A DNA stretch of 55,600 nt, from positions 1-55,600 of the forward strand of contig JAAXHG010000191.1 in assembly GCA_012270995.1 (NCBI GenBank), given 5' to 3'. Source of the DNA: Vicinamibacteraceae bacterium. Its GTDB lineage: Bacteria; Acidobacteriota; Thermoanaerobaculia; Multivoradales; Multivoraceae. The translations under genes and the position numbers were made by a program. Within the stretch, counting starts at the first letter, position 1. The number at the start of each line of letters is the position of its first letter. This document shows positions 9,261-15,825 of the stretch, piece by piece. Under the pieces are notes generated by a model that saw only the letters and a program-made list of their open reading frames with translations, did not search any database and was not told the origin of the DNA.

Positions 9261-10047
9261 GCAGCCGGAGCGCCCCGGCCGCGGCGAAGCGCTCTATGCC
9301 GTGCGCAGGCTCTGTCGCCGGTTCGGCGACCGGTCCGTCCTCGACGACCTGAGCTTCGACGTCATGCGCGGCGAGTGCCTGGTCATCCTCGGCCGTTCCG
9401 GTTCCGGCAAGAGCCTCACGCTGAGGCAACTCAACGGACTCGACGAGGCTGAAGCAGGCTCGGTGCGGTTCGAGGGAACCGATCTCGTCCAGTTGACCGA
9501 GCGTCAGTTGTACCCGCTGCGGCGGCGGATCGCGATGCTGTTCCAGTCGGCGGCCCTCTTCGATTCCATCGACGTGCTGGAGAACGTCGCCTTCCCGCTC
9601 CGAGAGCACGGCGGGCTGAGCGAGGAGGAGATCCGTGAACGCGTGGCGGGCTCGCTGGCGTGGGTGGGCCTGTCCGGGATCGAGGACCGCATGCCGGCGG
9701 CCCTGTCCGGCGGCATGAAGAAACGGGTCGCTCTCGCCCGCTCCCTGGTTCAGGAGCCCGAAGTCGTTCTCTACGACGAACCCACGGCGGGCCTCGATCC
9801 CGTCACCTCGGCGACGATCGCCAGTCTGATCCGGAGCACCCAGGCCGAGTTTGGAACCACCTCGGTGGTCGTCACCCACGACCTGCGGCTCGCGCGCGAG
9901 GTCGGCGACCGCGTCGCTCTCCTGGACGGAGGCCGCTTCTGCTTCATCGGCACCTGGGAGCAGGCGGAACGAAGCACGGACCCGGCGCTCAGAGCGTTCC
10001 TGCAAGGTCGACAACCCCCCTCGGAGGAAGACATCGATGCAGCGTGA
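9247..10047 (+). CDS. mlaF: MlaF-type ABC transporter ATP-binding protein
   Basis: The ATPase of the same lipid transporter, 266 residues. Walker A GRSGSGKS is at 49-56, the Q-loop is in MLFQSAALF, the ABC signature is LSGGMKKR and Walker B is VLYDEPTAGLDP, followed by the switch histidine in VVTHD. The long C-terminal tail after the H-loop is usual for MlaF. It overlaps mlaE upstream and mlaD downstream (11 bases), which indicates one transcript and coupled translation. Confidence 0.93.
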   Translation: MSSPEQPERPGRGEALYAVRRLCRRFGDRSVLDDLSFDVMRGECLVILGRSGSGKSLTLRQLNGLDEAEAGSVRFEGTDLVQLTERQLYPLRRRIAMLFQSAALFDSIDVLENVAFPLREHGGLSEEEIRERVAGSLAWVGLSGIEDRMPAALSGGMKKRVALARSLVQEPEVVLYDEPTAGLDPVTSATIASLIRSTQAEFGTTSVVVTHDLRLAREVGDRVALLDGGRFCFIGTWEQAERSTDPALRAFLQGRQPPSEEDIDAA

Positions 10048-11197
10048 CTCGAACACAGCGAAGGTGGGCCTGACCGTGCTGGCGGCGCTCATCGTCCTGG
10101 CCGGCTTCATCCTCGCCATCGGCGACCAGAGTTTCCTGTTCCGCGCCAGCAACACGTACCGCATCATGTTCCCCAGCGCCGCCGGCCTACTGGAGGACAA
10201 CCCGGTCCAGTTGAACGGCGTGACGGTCGGCAAGGTGGACCGCATCCTGCTGAGCGAGCGGCCGGACAGCGAGATGCTGGAAGTTCGGATCAGCGTCGAA
10301 CGCCGGTACGCCAACCGGCTGCGCCGCGACTCCCTGGCCCGGATCAAGACGCTGGGGTTGCTCGGCGACAAGTACGTCGAGATCACCTCCGGCTCCCCCG
10401 ACGCCGTGCTCATCAACCCCGGCGAGGAGATTCCCGCCGCCCTACCCACCGACGTCGACGACCTGATTGCCAGCGGCGCGGACGTGGTCGACTACGTGGT
10501 GTCCACGGCGCAGTCCCTGTCGACCATCCTCGCCCGCATGGAGCGCGGCGAGGGGCTGCTCGGCGAGCTGGTCGCCGGCCGCGAAGACAAGCGGATCACC
10601 GACACGGTGATCCACACGCTGGAGTCGATCGATCGCCTGACCACCCAGGTGGAGGCCGGCGAGGGCGTGCTCGGCCGCCTGCTGACCGACGAAGAGATGG
10701 GCGACCAGCTCGCCTCGTCCCTGGACAGTATCGACGAGACGCTGGCCCTGCTGCGGGAGGGCGACGGCCTGGCGCCCGCCCTGCTCCGCGACGGTGAACT
10801 CAAGACCCGTTTCGAGTCGACTCTGGCCGAAACGGAGATCGCCGCGGCCGATCTGCGCGCCATCGCCGCCGACCTGCGGGACGCCGACGGGCTGCTGCCC
10901 CGGCTGTTGACCGACGAGGAGCTCAGCGAATCGCTGACGACCGAGGTGGAGGAACTCCTGCAACGCCTGAACTCGACGCTGGAGCAGGTCGCCGAAGGCG
11001 ACGGCACGGCGGCCAAACTGATCAACGATCCCGCGATCTACGAGGCGCTCGACGACCTCGTGGTCGGCATCAACGAATCGAGGCTGCTGCGCTGGCTGAT
11101 CCGCAACCGCCAGAAGGCGGGGATCAAGAAGCGCTATCGCGAGGCGCAGGACGCTGCCGGCGACGCCGCCAGCGGCACGTCCGAGGAGAGCCGATGA
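10037..11197 (+). CDS. mlaD: MCE-domain substrate-binding protein (MlaD type)
   Basis: The membrane-anchored periplasmic lipid-binding component. It starts at the ATG at 10037, inside the end of mlaF, giving 386 residues. One N-terminal transmembrane helix (about 10-33) is followed by an MCE domain (about 40-120, with VQLNGVTVGKV and the LGDKYVEI strand). Residues about 150-360 are a long helical tail with recurrent acidic LLTDEE and L-R-GDGL motifs, typical of MlaD proteins that build a hexameric tunnel. The stop overlaps the next gene by 4 bases. Confidence 0.9.
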   Translation: MQRDSNTAKVGLTVLAALIVLAGFILAIGDQSFLFRASNTYRIMFPSAAGLLEDNPVQLNGVTVGKVDRILLSERPDSEMLEVRISVERRYANRLRRDSLARIKTLGLLGDKYVEITSGSPDAVLINPGEEIPAALPTDVDDLIASGADVVDYVVSTAQSLSTILARMERGEGLLGELVAGREDKRITDTVIHTLESIDRLTTQVEAGEGVLGRLLTDEEMGDQLASSLDSIDETLALLREGDGLAPALLRDGELKTRFESTLAETEIAAADLRAIAADLRDADGLLPRLLTDEELSESLTTEVEELLQRLNSTLEQVAEGDGTAAKLINDPAIYEALDDLVVGINESRLLRWLIRNRQKAGIKKRYREAQDAAGDAASGTSEESR

Positions 11198-11469
11198 TCG
11201 TCTGCGCGCGCTGCAACGAGGAGCGCGAAGCGCTGGGCGATCCGCCGCTCCCCGGTTCCCTCGGCCAGGAGATCGGCCTCCGCGTCTGCGCCGCCTGCTG
11301 GGACGAATGGACGGCGATGGAGATTAAGGTGATCAACGAGCTGCGCCTGAACTTCATGGACCCCGACGCGCAGGCGACGCTCTCCCGCCACATGAAGGAC
11401 TTCCTCTTCCCGGCCGAAGCCGACCAGGACGGGCGGCTCGACTTCGACTCGATCGGCGAACCGGCCTAG
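11194..11469 (+). CDS. YggX-like Fe(2+)-trafficking/oxidative-damage protein with two CxxC pairs
   Basis: A small cytoplasmic protein of 91 residues. The central and C-terminal part matches the YggX family, which protects Fe-S enzymes from oxidative damage: LPGSLGQEIGLRVC, W..W and the INELRLNFMDPDAQATL block followed by FLF. Unlike the enterobacterial protein with a single N-terminal Cys, this one has C4-x2-C7 and C32-x2-C35, enough for a zinc- or iron-binding site. It is coupled to mlaD by ATGA. The functional link to lipid transport is unclear. Confidence 0.75.
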   Translation: MIVCARCNEEREALGDPPLPGSLGQEIGLRVCAACWDEWTAMEIKVINELRLNFMDPDAQATLSRHMKDFLFPAEADQDGRLDFDSIGEPA

Positions 11470-11550
11470 CTAGCTGGCTGGCGTCTCGCGTCGGCTGCAC
11501 ACGCCCGCCTGGGGGGCTCCGGGGGGAGGCTGGACGGCGTCGCGCTACCG

Positions 11551-12138
11551 TCAGGGGCGGCGAGGCGGTTCCCTGATCCGGCGGATCATCCGGCGACGGC
11601 GATTGTCCGGGTCGTTGGAGAACAGCCGCATCACGTCGCCGTCACGGGCGAAACGGTACCGGCGCGACGGCTTCTTGCCGTTCAGACCCTTGGCCGCGCC
11701 CTTCGGATACGTCCAGAGTTCGATGTGCGGGTCATCGATGTCGCGGTGCTCCTCCCACTCCGTCTTGTTGGGGTCGCCGAACAGGACGTAGACCATGCCG
11801 CGGTCCGTTCGACGGCCGAGCAGGCCCGACTCCGAGTAGCGCTTGTCGGCCTCGGCGGCCCGCAGCTCGAACTGCCGCTTCAGCTTGCCGTCCCTTCGGC
11901 TCCAGAACTCCTCGACGAAGGCCGCTGCCTCCTCGTTCGATTCGAGCAGCAGGAAGAGCGTCCGCTCCTCCTCGTCGGCGAGCTGGCCGACCGGCCCCAC
12001 CAGCCAGCGCGTGTAGGCGGGCCCCAGGAAGGGGTTGATCAGGTCGTCCGGATGAAGCCGCTCGAGGCTCTCGGCAGCCACCGCCGCCGAGGCCGCCCCT
12101 GCAACCAGGGCCAGGACCAGGGCCGCCGTGCGCCGCAC
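11551..12138 (-). CDS. Exported GWxTD-domain-like protein
   Basis: A secreted or periplasmic protein of 195 residues with a signal peptide (MRRTAALVLALVAGAASAAVAA, cleaved near residue 21). The body resembles the GWxTD domain found mainly in Acidobacteriota and relatives: RWLVGPVGQLADEEE, EFWSRRDG, RYSESGLLGRRTDRGMVYVLFG and the D.HIELWTYPKG strand. The family's function is not established. The start is a GTG at 12138, two bases after the folE stop; the much longer open frame upstream lies over folE and is not coding. Co-transcription with folE is likely. Confidence 0.75.
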   Translation of the reverse strand: MRRTAALVLALVAGAASAAVAAESLERLHPDDLINPFLGPAYTRWLVGPVGQLADEEERTLFLLLESNEEAAAFVEEFWSRRDGKLKRQFELRAAEADKRYSESGLLGRRTDRGMVYVLFGDPNKTEWEEHRDIDDPHIELWTYPKGAAKGLNGKKPSRRYRFARDGDVMRLFSNDPDNRRRRMIRRIREPPRRP

Positions 12139-12140
12139 CG

Positions 12141-12779
12141 TCAACGACCCTTCAGAAGATCCAGGAACTCCTCCCGGATCGGCCGTTCGCGGAAGATGCC
12201 CCGAAGAGCGGACGTCACGGTCATTGCGCCGGACTTCTCGACGCCCCGCATCTCCACGCAGAGATGCCGGGCTTCGATCACGACCATCGCGCCGCGCGGC
12301 CGGAGTTCCTCTTCGAGGAAGCTGACCACCTGCTCGGTGAGGCGCTCCTGGAGCTGCGGCCGCTTGGCGTAGAACTCGAGAATGCGAGCGAACTTGGACA
12401 GGCCCAGGATCTTGTCGCCTGGCACATACGCGATGTGCGCGTGCCCGTAGAAGGGCACCAGGTGATGCGAACACATGGAGTAGAACGGGATGTCCTTCTC
12501 CATGACCATCGCCCGGTAGTTCTCCTCGTTCGGAAAGGTCGTGACCCGCGGCTTCGAACCCTGATCCAAGCCGCGGAACATCTCCAGGTACATCCGCGCC
12601 ACCCGCTCGTGGGTGGTGCGCAGGTTCGGCTCGTCCAGGTCGAGACCGAGTTCGACGAGCATGTCCCGAACGTGCTTCGCAAGACGCTCAACCCGCTGCT
12701 CGTCCGGAACCCGGATCGCGGCTTCCTGCTGTCTCTGCTCCTGGGTCGCAAGCGATTCCACCGGCTCCAGAACACGCAT
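12141..12779 (-). CDS. folE: GTP cyclohydrolase I
   Basis: Converts GTP to 7,8-dihydroneopterin triphosphate, the first step of folate and related pterin synthesis, in the cytoplasm. The 212-residue protein carries the zinc-site block MCSHHLVPFYGHAHIAY and the second zinc cysteine in RHLCVEMRGVEK. The catalytic region and GLSKFARI are standard for the homodecameric FolE-I type. No Shine-Dalgarno precedes the ATG; instead TAGCAT lies 6 bases upstream, so the mRNA may be leaderless. It is divergent from the SelW-like selenoprotein gene and close to a PTPS-like gene. Confidence 0.95.
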   Translation of the reverse strand: MRVLEPVESLATQEQRQQEAAIRVPDEQRVERLAKHVRDMLVELGLDLDEPNLRTTHERVARMYLEMFRGLDQGSKPRVTTFPNEENYRAMVMEKDIPFYSMCSHHLVPFYGHAHIAYVPGDKILGLSKFARILEFYAKRPQLQERLTEQVVSFLEEELRPRGAMVVIEARHLCVEMRGVEKSGAMTVTSALRGIFRERPIREEFLDLLKGR

Positions 12780-12785
12780 CGCGGC

Positions 12786-12791
12786 ATGCTA
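12786..12791 (-). promoter_or_regulatory. Candidate -10 box TAGCAT for leaderless folE
   Basis: On the minus strand TAGCAT is followed by six bases and then the folE ATG at 12779. No ribosome binding site fits between, so transcription would start at or next to the start codon. No good -35 is visible. The same layout recurs at five other genes in the window. Confidence 0.5.
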
Positions 12792-12830
12792 CCGTAGGCC
12801 GCTCAAGACAACCACCGGACGGGAATCCAG

Positions 12831-13058
12831 ATGAGCCGAGTCACCATCGAATACTGCGTGATGTGAAACTACCGCCCCCGAGCCACCGGTCTGGCGGCTC
12901 AGTTGAAGGAGCGGTTCGACCTAGACTCGGAACTCGTGGACGGCAGCGGCGGCGTGTTCGAGGTCGCCCTCGACGGCCGTCCCGTATTCTCGAAGAAGCA
13001 ACTCGGCCGCTTCCCGAACAACGGCGAAGTCGAGGCCGCGGTCGCGGATCTGCTGTAG
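12831..13058 (+). CDS. SelW/Rdx-family selenoprotein (CxxU, in-frame UGA)
   Basis: Reading the TGA at 12864-12866 as selenocysteine gives a 75-residue Rdx-fold protein. It begins MSRVTIEYCVM-U-NY, so C9-V-M-U12 is the thioredoxin-like CxxU redox motif. The rest matches SelW/SelT/SelH-like proteins: GLAAQLKERF, GSGGVFEVALDGRPVFSKK and LGRFPNNGEVEAAVADLL, ending in TAG. A hairpin with a GGTCT apical loop sits just after the TGA. Conventional gene finding misses the gene because of the stop. Role: a small thiol/selenol oxidoreductase, probably glutathione- or thioredoxin-linked (family knowledge). It implies selA, selB, selC and selD elsewhere in the genome. The ribosome site (GGGAATCC) is weak. 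Confidence 0.85.
12880..12900 (+). promoter_or_regulatory. Bacterial SECIS hairpin of the SelW-like gene
   Basis: Directly downstream of the UGA, GAGCC-A-CC pairs with GG-C-GGCTC around a GGTCT apical loop. The loop begins 21 bases after the UGA. A GGUCU apical loop about 16-25 bases after the codon is the SelB-recognition pattern known from E. coli fdhF. The stem has one A/C mismatch, and the whole element lies within the coding sequence, as expected in bacteria. Confidence 0.75.
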
Positions 13059-13116
13059 AACACCGGGCGCACAGGCTCCCGCGCGCACCCGTCCGCGTCG
13101 GCCCCGGCGCGGACGC

Positions 13117-13122
13117 TACGAT
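13117..13122 (+). promoter_or_regulatory. Candidate -10 box TACGAT before the PTPS-like gene
   Basis: TACGAT is followed by six bases and the GTG start at 13129. There is no Shine-Dalgarno sequence. This fits the leaderless-start layout seen at folE, the tlpA-like gene, the mutase, hflK and the helicase gene. Confidence 0.45.
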
Positions 13123-13128
13123 CGGGCC

Positions 13129-13617
13129 GTGCCCGGCACCTTCTCGCTTCGTCTCGGCAAGGAGGACTTCAAGTTCTCCGCCGCCCACTTCACCGTGTTC
13201 GACGACGGGGAGGCGGAGGCGCTTCACGGCCACAACTATCGCGTGACGGTGGAACTGAGCGGCTCCGATCTCGACGAACTGGACTTCCTCGTGCCCGCCG
13301 CCGCCACGAAGCGGGATGTTCGCGCCGAATGCGCCGCTCTGGATGAGAAGGTCCTCCTGCCGGCAGGTTGCCCGCACCTCGAAGTCGCCGAAGGGGGCGC
13401 GACGGTGACGGCGGTACTGGGAGCCCGGCGCTACGAGTTCCCGTCCTCCGAGGTCGTCCTGTTGCCCGTCGCCAACGTCACGGTCGAGGCACTTGCGCGG
13501 TTCCTCTGGCAGCGTCTCCGGGACCGACGGAAGCACCTTCGAGATCGAGTGGATGTCGTCGAGGTCACCGTGACCGAGACTCCGGGGCAGGGCGCCAGCT
13601 ACCGGCGCAGCCTGTAG
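13129..13617 (+). CDS. 6-pyruvoyltetrahydropterin synthase family protein, Glu-type (PTPS-III-like)
   Basis: A zinc-dependent pterin enzyme of 162 residues, longer than E. coli QueD. Zinc ligands are H20 (FSAAH), H33 and H35 (LHGHNYRV). QueD and PTPS proteins have a catalytic Cys in CxxxHGH; here that Cys is absent and a glutamate forms E30-x2-HGH. In the PTPS-III subgroup this Glu form makes 6-hydroxymethyl-7,8-dihydropterin directly from the FolE product and replaces FolB in folate synthesis (established knowledge). With folE 350 bases away, that role is the best inference. An insertion of about 35 residues after DELDFLV is unusual. The C-terminus TVTETPGQGASY is family-like. Alternative: queuosine precursor enzyme. 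Confidence 0.8.
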   Translation: MPGTFSLRLGKEDFKFSAAHFTVFDDGEAEALHGHNYRVTVELSGSDLDELDFLVPAAATKRDVRAECAALDEKVLLPAGCPHLEVAEGGATVTAVLGARRYEFPSSEVVLLPVANVTVEALARFLWQRLRDRRKHLRDRVDVVEVTVTETPGQGASYRRSL

Positions 13618-13633
13618 CCCGCCGGTCCCGGCT

Positions 13634-14917
13634 TCAGCCACGTCTCCGCAACTGGACGACCGTCTCCAGGTGGGCGGTCTGCGGGAAGATGTCGAAGAAG
13701 GTGATCGACTCCAGGTCGAACTTCCGGGTCAGTTCGCCGAGGTCTCGCGCCAGGGTCGCCGGATCGCAGGACACGTAGGTCAGCCGGGCCGGCGCGGCGC
13801 GCAGCAGGGCCCGGCGGACCTTGCCGGGCAGGCCGACGCGGGGCGGGTCGACCAGTACGCGGTCGAGTCCGTCTTCCAGGCCCTCGCCGCCCGCGCGGCC
13901 GTCGACCCAGCTCTCGACCGCCGCCCTCTCGATCCGGCAGTGGCGCAGGCCGTTCAGCCGCAGGTTGTTGCGTGCGTAACGGGCCTCGACCGACTCGCCT
14001 TCGACCGCCGTGACCGAGGCGTAGCGGTCGGCCAGCCCGACCGTGAAGAAACCGACTCCTGCGTAGAGGTCGACCGCCGTCTCCCCTTCGAAGGAACCTA
14101 CGGCCGTCCGGGCCAGGGCCTCGAGCAGTCCCCCGTGGGCCTGGAAGAAGGTGCGCGCGTCGTAGGTCAGGCGATGTCCCAGCACCTGGACCTCCAGGGC
14201 GCCGCCCGCCTGCCCGGCCAGGGGGGGCGCCGCGGCCACCTGGGCGTCTTCTTCGAGGCCGTCGGTGGCCAGGCTGAGGCGCCCCGGCACGGGATGCCCG
14301 GCCCGGGCCGCGTCCTCGAGCATGCGCGGCAGCCCGGCCAGCCGCGCCTCGAGGGCCGGCGCCAGCACCGGGCAACGGTCGACGCGGACCAGGTCGCGGC
14401 TGCGGAGACGGCGGAAGCCGACGCCGACCGACCCGTCCGCGTCCCGTTCGACGTGAACCTGCGCCCGAAGGCGATAGCCCCACTGCCGGTCCGTGACCGG
14501 TTCTCCGGTGTGGCACCTGGCGAGTTGGGCCGGATCGATGCCGCCCAGCCGGCGCAGCGTCTCCAGGGCGGCGGCCGCCTTGAGTCCGGGCTGCTCGTCG
14601 TCGCCGAGGTGCTGGAGCTGGCAGCCGCCGCAGCGCTCGTAGAACGGGCAGGGAGCTTCCCGCCGTAGCGGACCTGCGGTAATCACCCGCTCGATCTCGG
14701 CGCGGGCGTAGTTCGGCCGGCGTTCGGTGATCCGCGCCAGCACCACGTCGCCCGGCGCCGTCCTCGGTACGAAGATCGGCAGGCCGCGCCAACGCGCCAG
14801 ACCGTCGCCGCCCAGCACGACCTTCTCGATGCTCAGCTCGAGGCGGCTCACTCCGGCCAGCGCGGCAAGCGTCTCCAGGCGTTCAGCCGAGAGGGACTTC
14901 CGGCGAGTCGGCCGCAT
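13634..14917 (-). CDS. rlmD: RlmD/TrmA-family 23S rRNA (uracil-5-)-methyltransferase
   Basis: A SAM-dependent RNA m5U methyltransferase of 427 residues. An N-terminal TRAM domain (about 22-78) is followed by the [4Fe-4S] cysteine motif CPFYERCGGCQLQHL (fourth Cys in RCHTGEPV), SAM-binding DLYAGVGFFT, DPPRVGL and the catalytic Cys in YVSCDPATLARDL. The assignment to rRNA U1939 (RlmD) rather than U747 or tRNA U54 is not certain. The gene is convergent with the PTPS-like gene, only 16 bases apart. Confidence 0.87.
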   Translation of the reverse strand: MRPTRRKSLSAERLETLAALAGVSRLELSIEKVVLGGDGLARWRGLPIFVPRTAPGDVVLARITERRPNYARAEIERVITAGPLRREAPCPFYERCGGCQLQHLGDDEQPGLKAAAALETLRRLGGIDPAQLARCHTGEPVTDRQWGYRLRAQVHVERDADGSVGVGFRRLRSRDLVRVDRCPVLAPALEARLAGLPRMLEDAARAGHPVPGRLSLATDGLEEDAQVAAAPPLAGQAGGALEVQVLGHRLTYDARTFFQAHGGLLEALARTAVGSFEGETAVDLYAGVGFFTVGLADRYASVTAVEGESVEARYARNNLRLNGLRHCRIERAAVESWVDGRAGGEGLEDGLDRVLVDPPRVGLPGKVRRALLRAAPARLTYVSCDPATLARDLGELTRKFDLESITFFDIFPQTAHLETVVQLRRRG

Positions 14918-14945
14918 CGCCGTTTTCCCTGTCTCCGACGGGAAC

Positions 14946-15182
14946 CTACTCAGCCTGACCGCCGGTATGGCGCCGGCCGTGGGCCCAGGTCGGATCCCGG
15001 CGCGCGAACTCGTCCAGTTCGCTCGGGACCTCCACCAGCGTGCGGCTCAGCTCCGGAACGCATACGTCGTTCTCGCACTCGTAGACGTACACGTTCCAGT
15101 CATCCCGCCGCCGATACGCGCACAGAGTCTGGTACGTGTCGCAGTGCCCGCACTTGATCGAGAGGTTGCGGATGTTGATCAC
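14946..15182 (-). CDS. Small cysteine-rich protein, possible zinc ribbon
   Basis: I do not recognise this 78-residue protein. It has C11-x2-C14, a further Cys in LCAYRR, and YECENDVC, so four of the five cysteines could bind a metal as in a zinc ribbon. The C-terminal 25 residues are polar and probably flexible. It starts at a GTG (15182) without a clear ribosome site and lies between the rlmD-like and tlpA-like genes on the same strand. Codon use agrees with its neighbours, which supports real coding. Confidence 0.6.
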   Translation of the reverse strand: MINIRNLSIKCGHCDTYQTLCAYRRRDDWNVYVYECENDVCVPELSRTLVEVPSELDEFARRDPTWAHGRRHTGGQAE

Positions 15183-15223
15183 GGCGCGGACGGGACTCCT
15201 CGAACGCGGCAGCGCCTCCGGCC

Positions 15224-15775
15224 TCAGCCGGAGAGGGTGCCGCGCGCTTCCTCGATCGCGTTGCGCACGACGCTGGCGCCGGTGAGGCCGACCGAGATGT
15301 AGGAGACCTCCCCGAGCGGGTTCAGCACCAGGAGGGTCGGCAGGGCGTACAGCTCCGCAGTCTGCATCACCTCCGCCTCCGGGTCGAGCAGAACCGGATA
15401 GCCGAACGGCTTCTCGTCGACGTGCTTCTGGACGGTCTCCAGGTCCTCACCGCTGTTCAGGGCCAGGAACGTCACCCCCTGATCGGCGTACTCCGCGTGC
15501 AGCTTCTCCAGGATCCTCGCCTGGACGTCGCATGGCTTGCACCAGCTCGCCCAGACGTCGATCACGACGACCTCGCCGCGCAGATCGGGCGGGCCCAGGC
15601 TTCCTCCCTCCAGCGTGTCGAGCTGGAAGCTCGTCAGGATCGGGTCGAGCCCGGCGACCTCGGGCGGCTCGGGCACCGTGGCCAGGTTCCACGCCAGAAA
15701 GCCGAGAACCACAACGAACAGGGCGCCGAGCGCGGCTAGCCCCGCGAGCAGTCCGATCGCCAGCCGTCTGGTCAC
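15224..15775 (-). CDS. TlpA/ResA-like membrane-anchored thioredoxin
   Basis: A periplasmic thiol-disulfide oxidoreductase of 183 residues. It has an N-terminal membrane anchor (about 4-28, LAIGLLAGLAALGALFVVVL) and a thioredoxin fold with the active site WASWCKPC, and the cis-Pro region in YALPTLLVLNPLGEV. Proteins of this type reduce apocytochromes or other periplasmic thiols. The substrate here is unknown. The start is a GTG at 15775, with TAAGCT six bases upstream and no Shine-Dalgarno. It lies 50 bases downstream of nrdJ on the same strand. Confidence 0.87.
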   Translation of the reverse strand: MTRRLAIGLLAGLAALGALFVVVLGFLAWNLATVPEPPEVAGLDPILTSFQLDTLEGGSLGPPDLRGEVVVIDVWASWCKPCDVQARILEKLHAEYADQGVTFLALNSGEDLETVQKHVDEKPFGYPVLLDPEAEVMQTAELYALPTLLVLNPLGEVSYISVGLTGASVVRNAIEEARGTLSG

Positions 15776-15781
15776 GCGGGC

Positions 15782-15787
15782 AGCTTA
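15782..15787 (-). promoter_or_regulatory. Candidate -10 box TAAGCT before the tlpA-like gene
   Basis: On the minus strand TAAGCT is followed by GCCCGC and then the GTG start at 15775. There is no ribosome site in the 50-base gap after nrdJ, so this may be an internal leaderless transcription start. Confidence 0.45.
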
Positions 15788-15825
15788 GCAGCGCTCGCCG
15801 CCGCCGGAACCGACCGCTACGGCTA

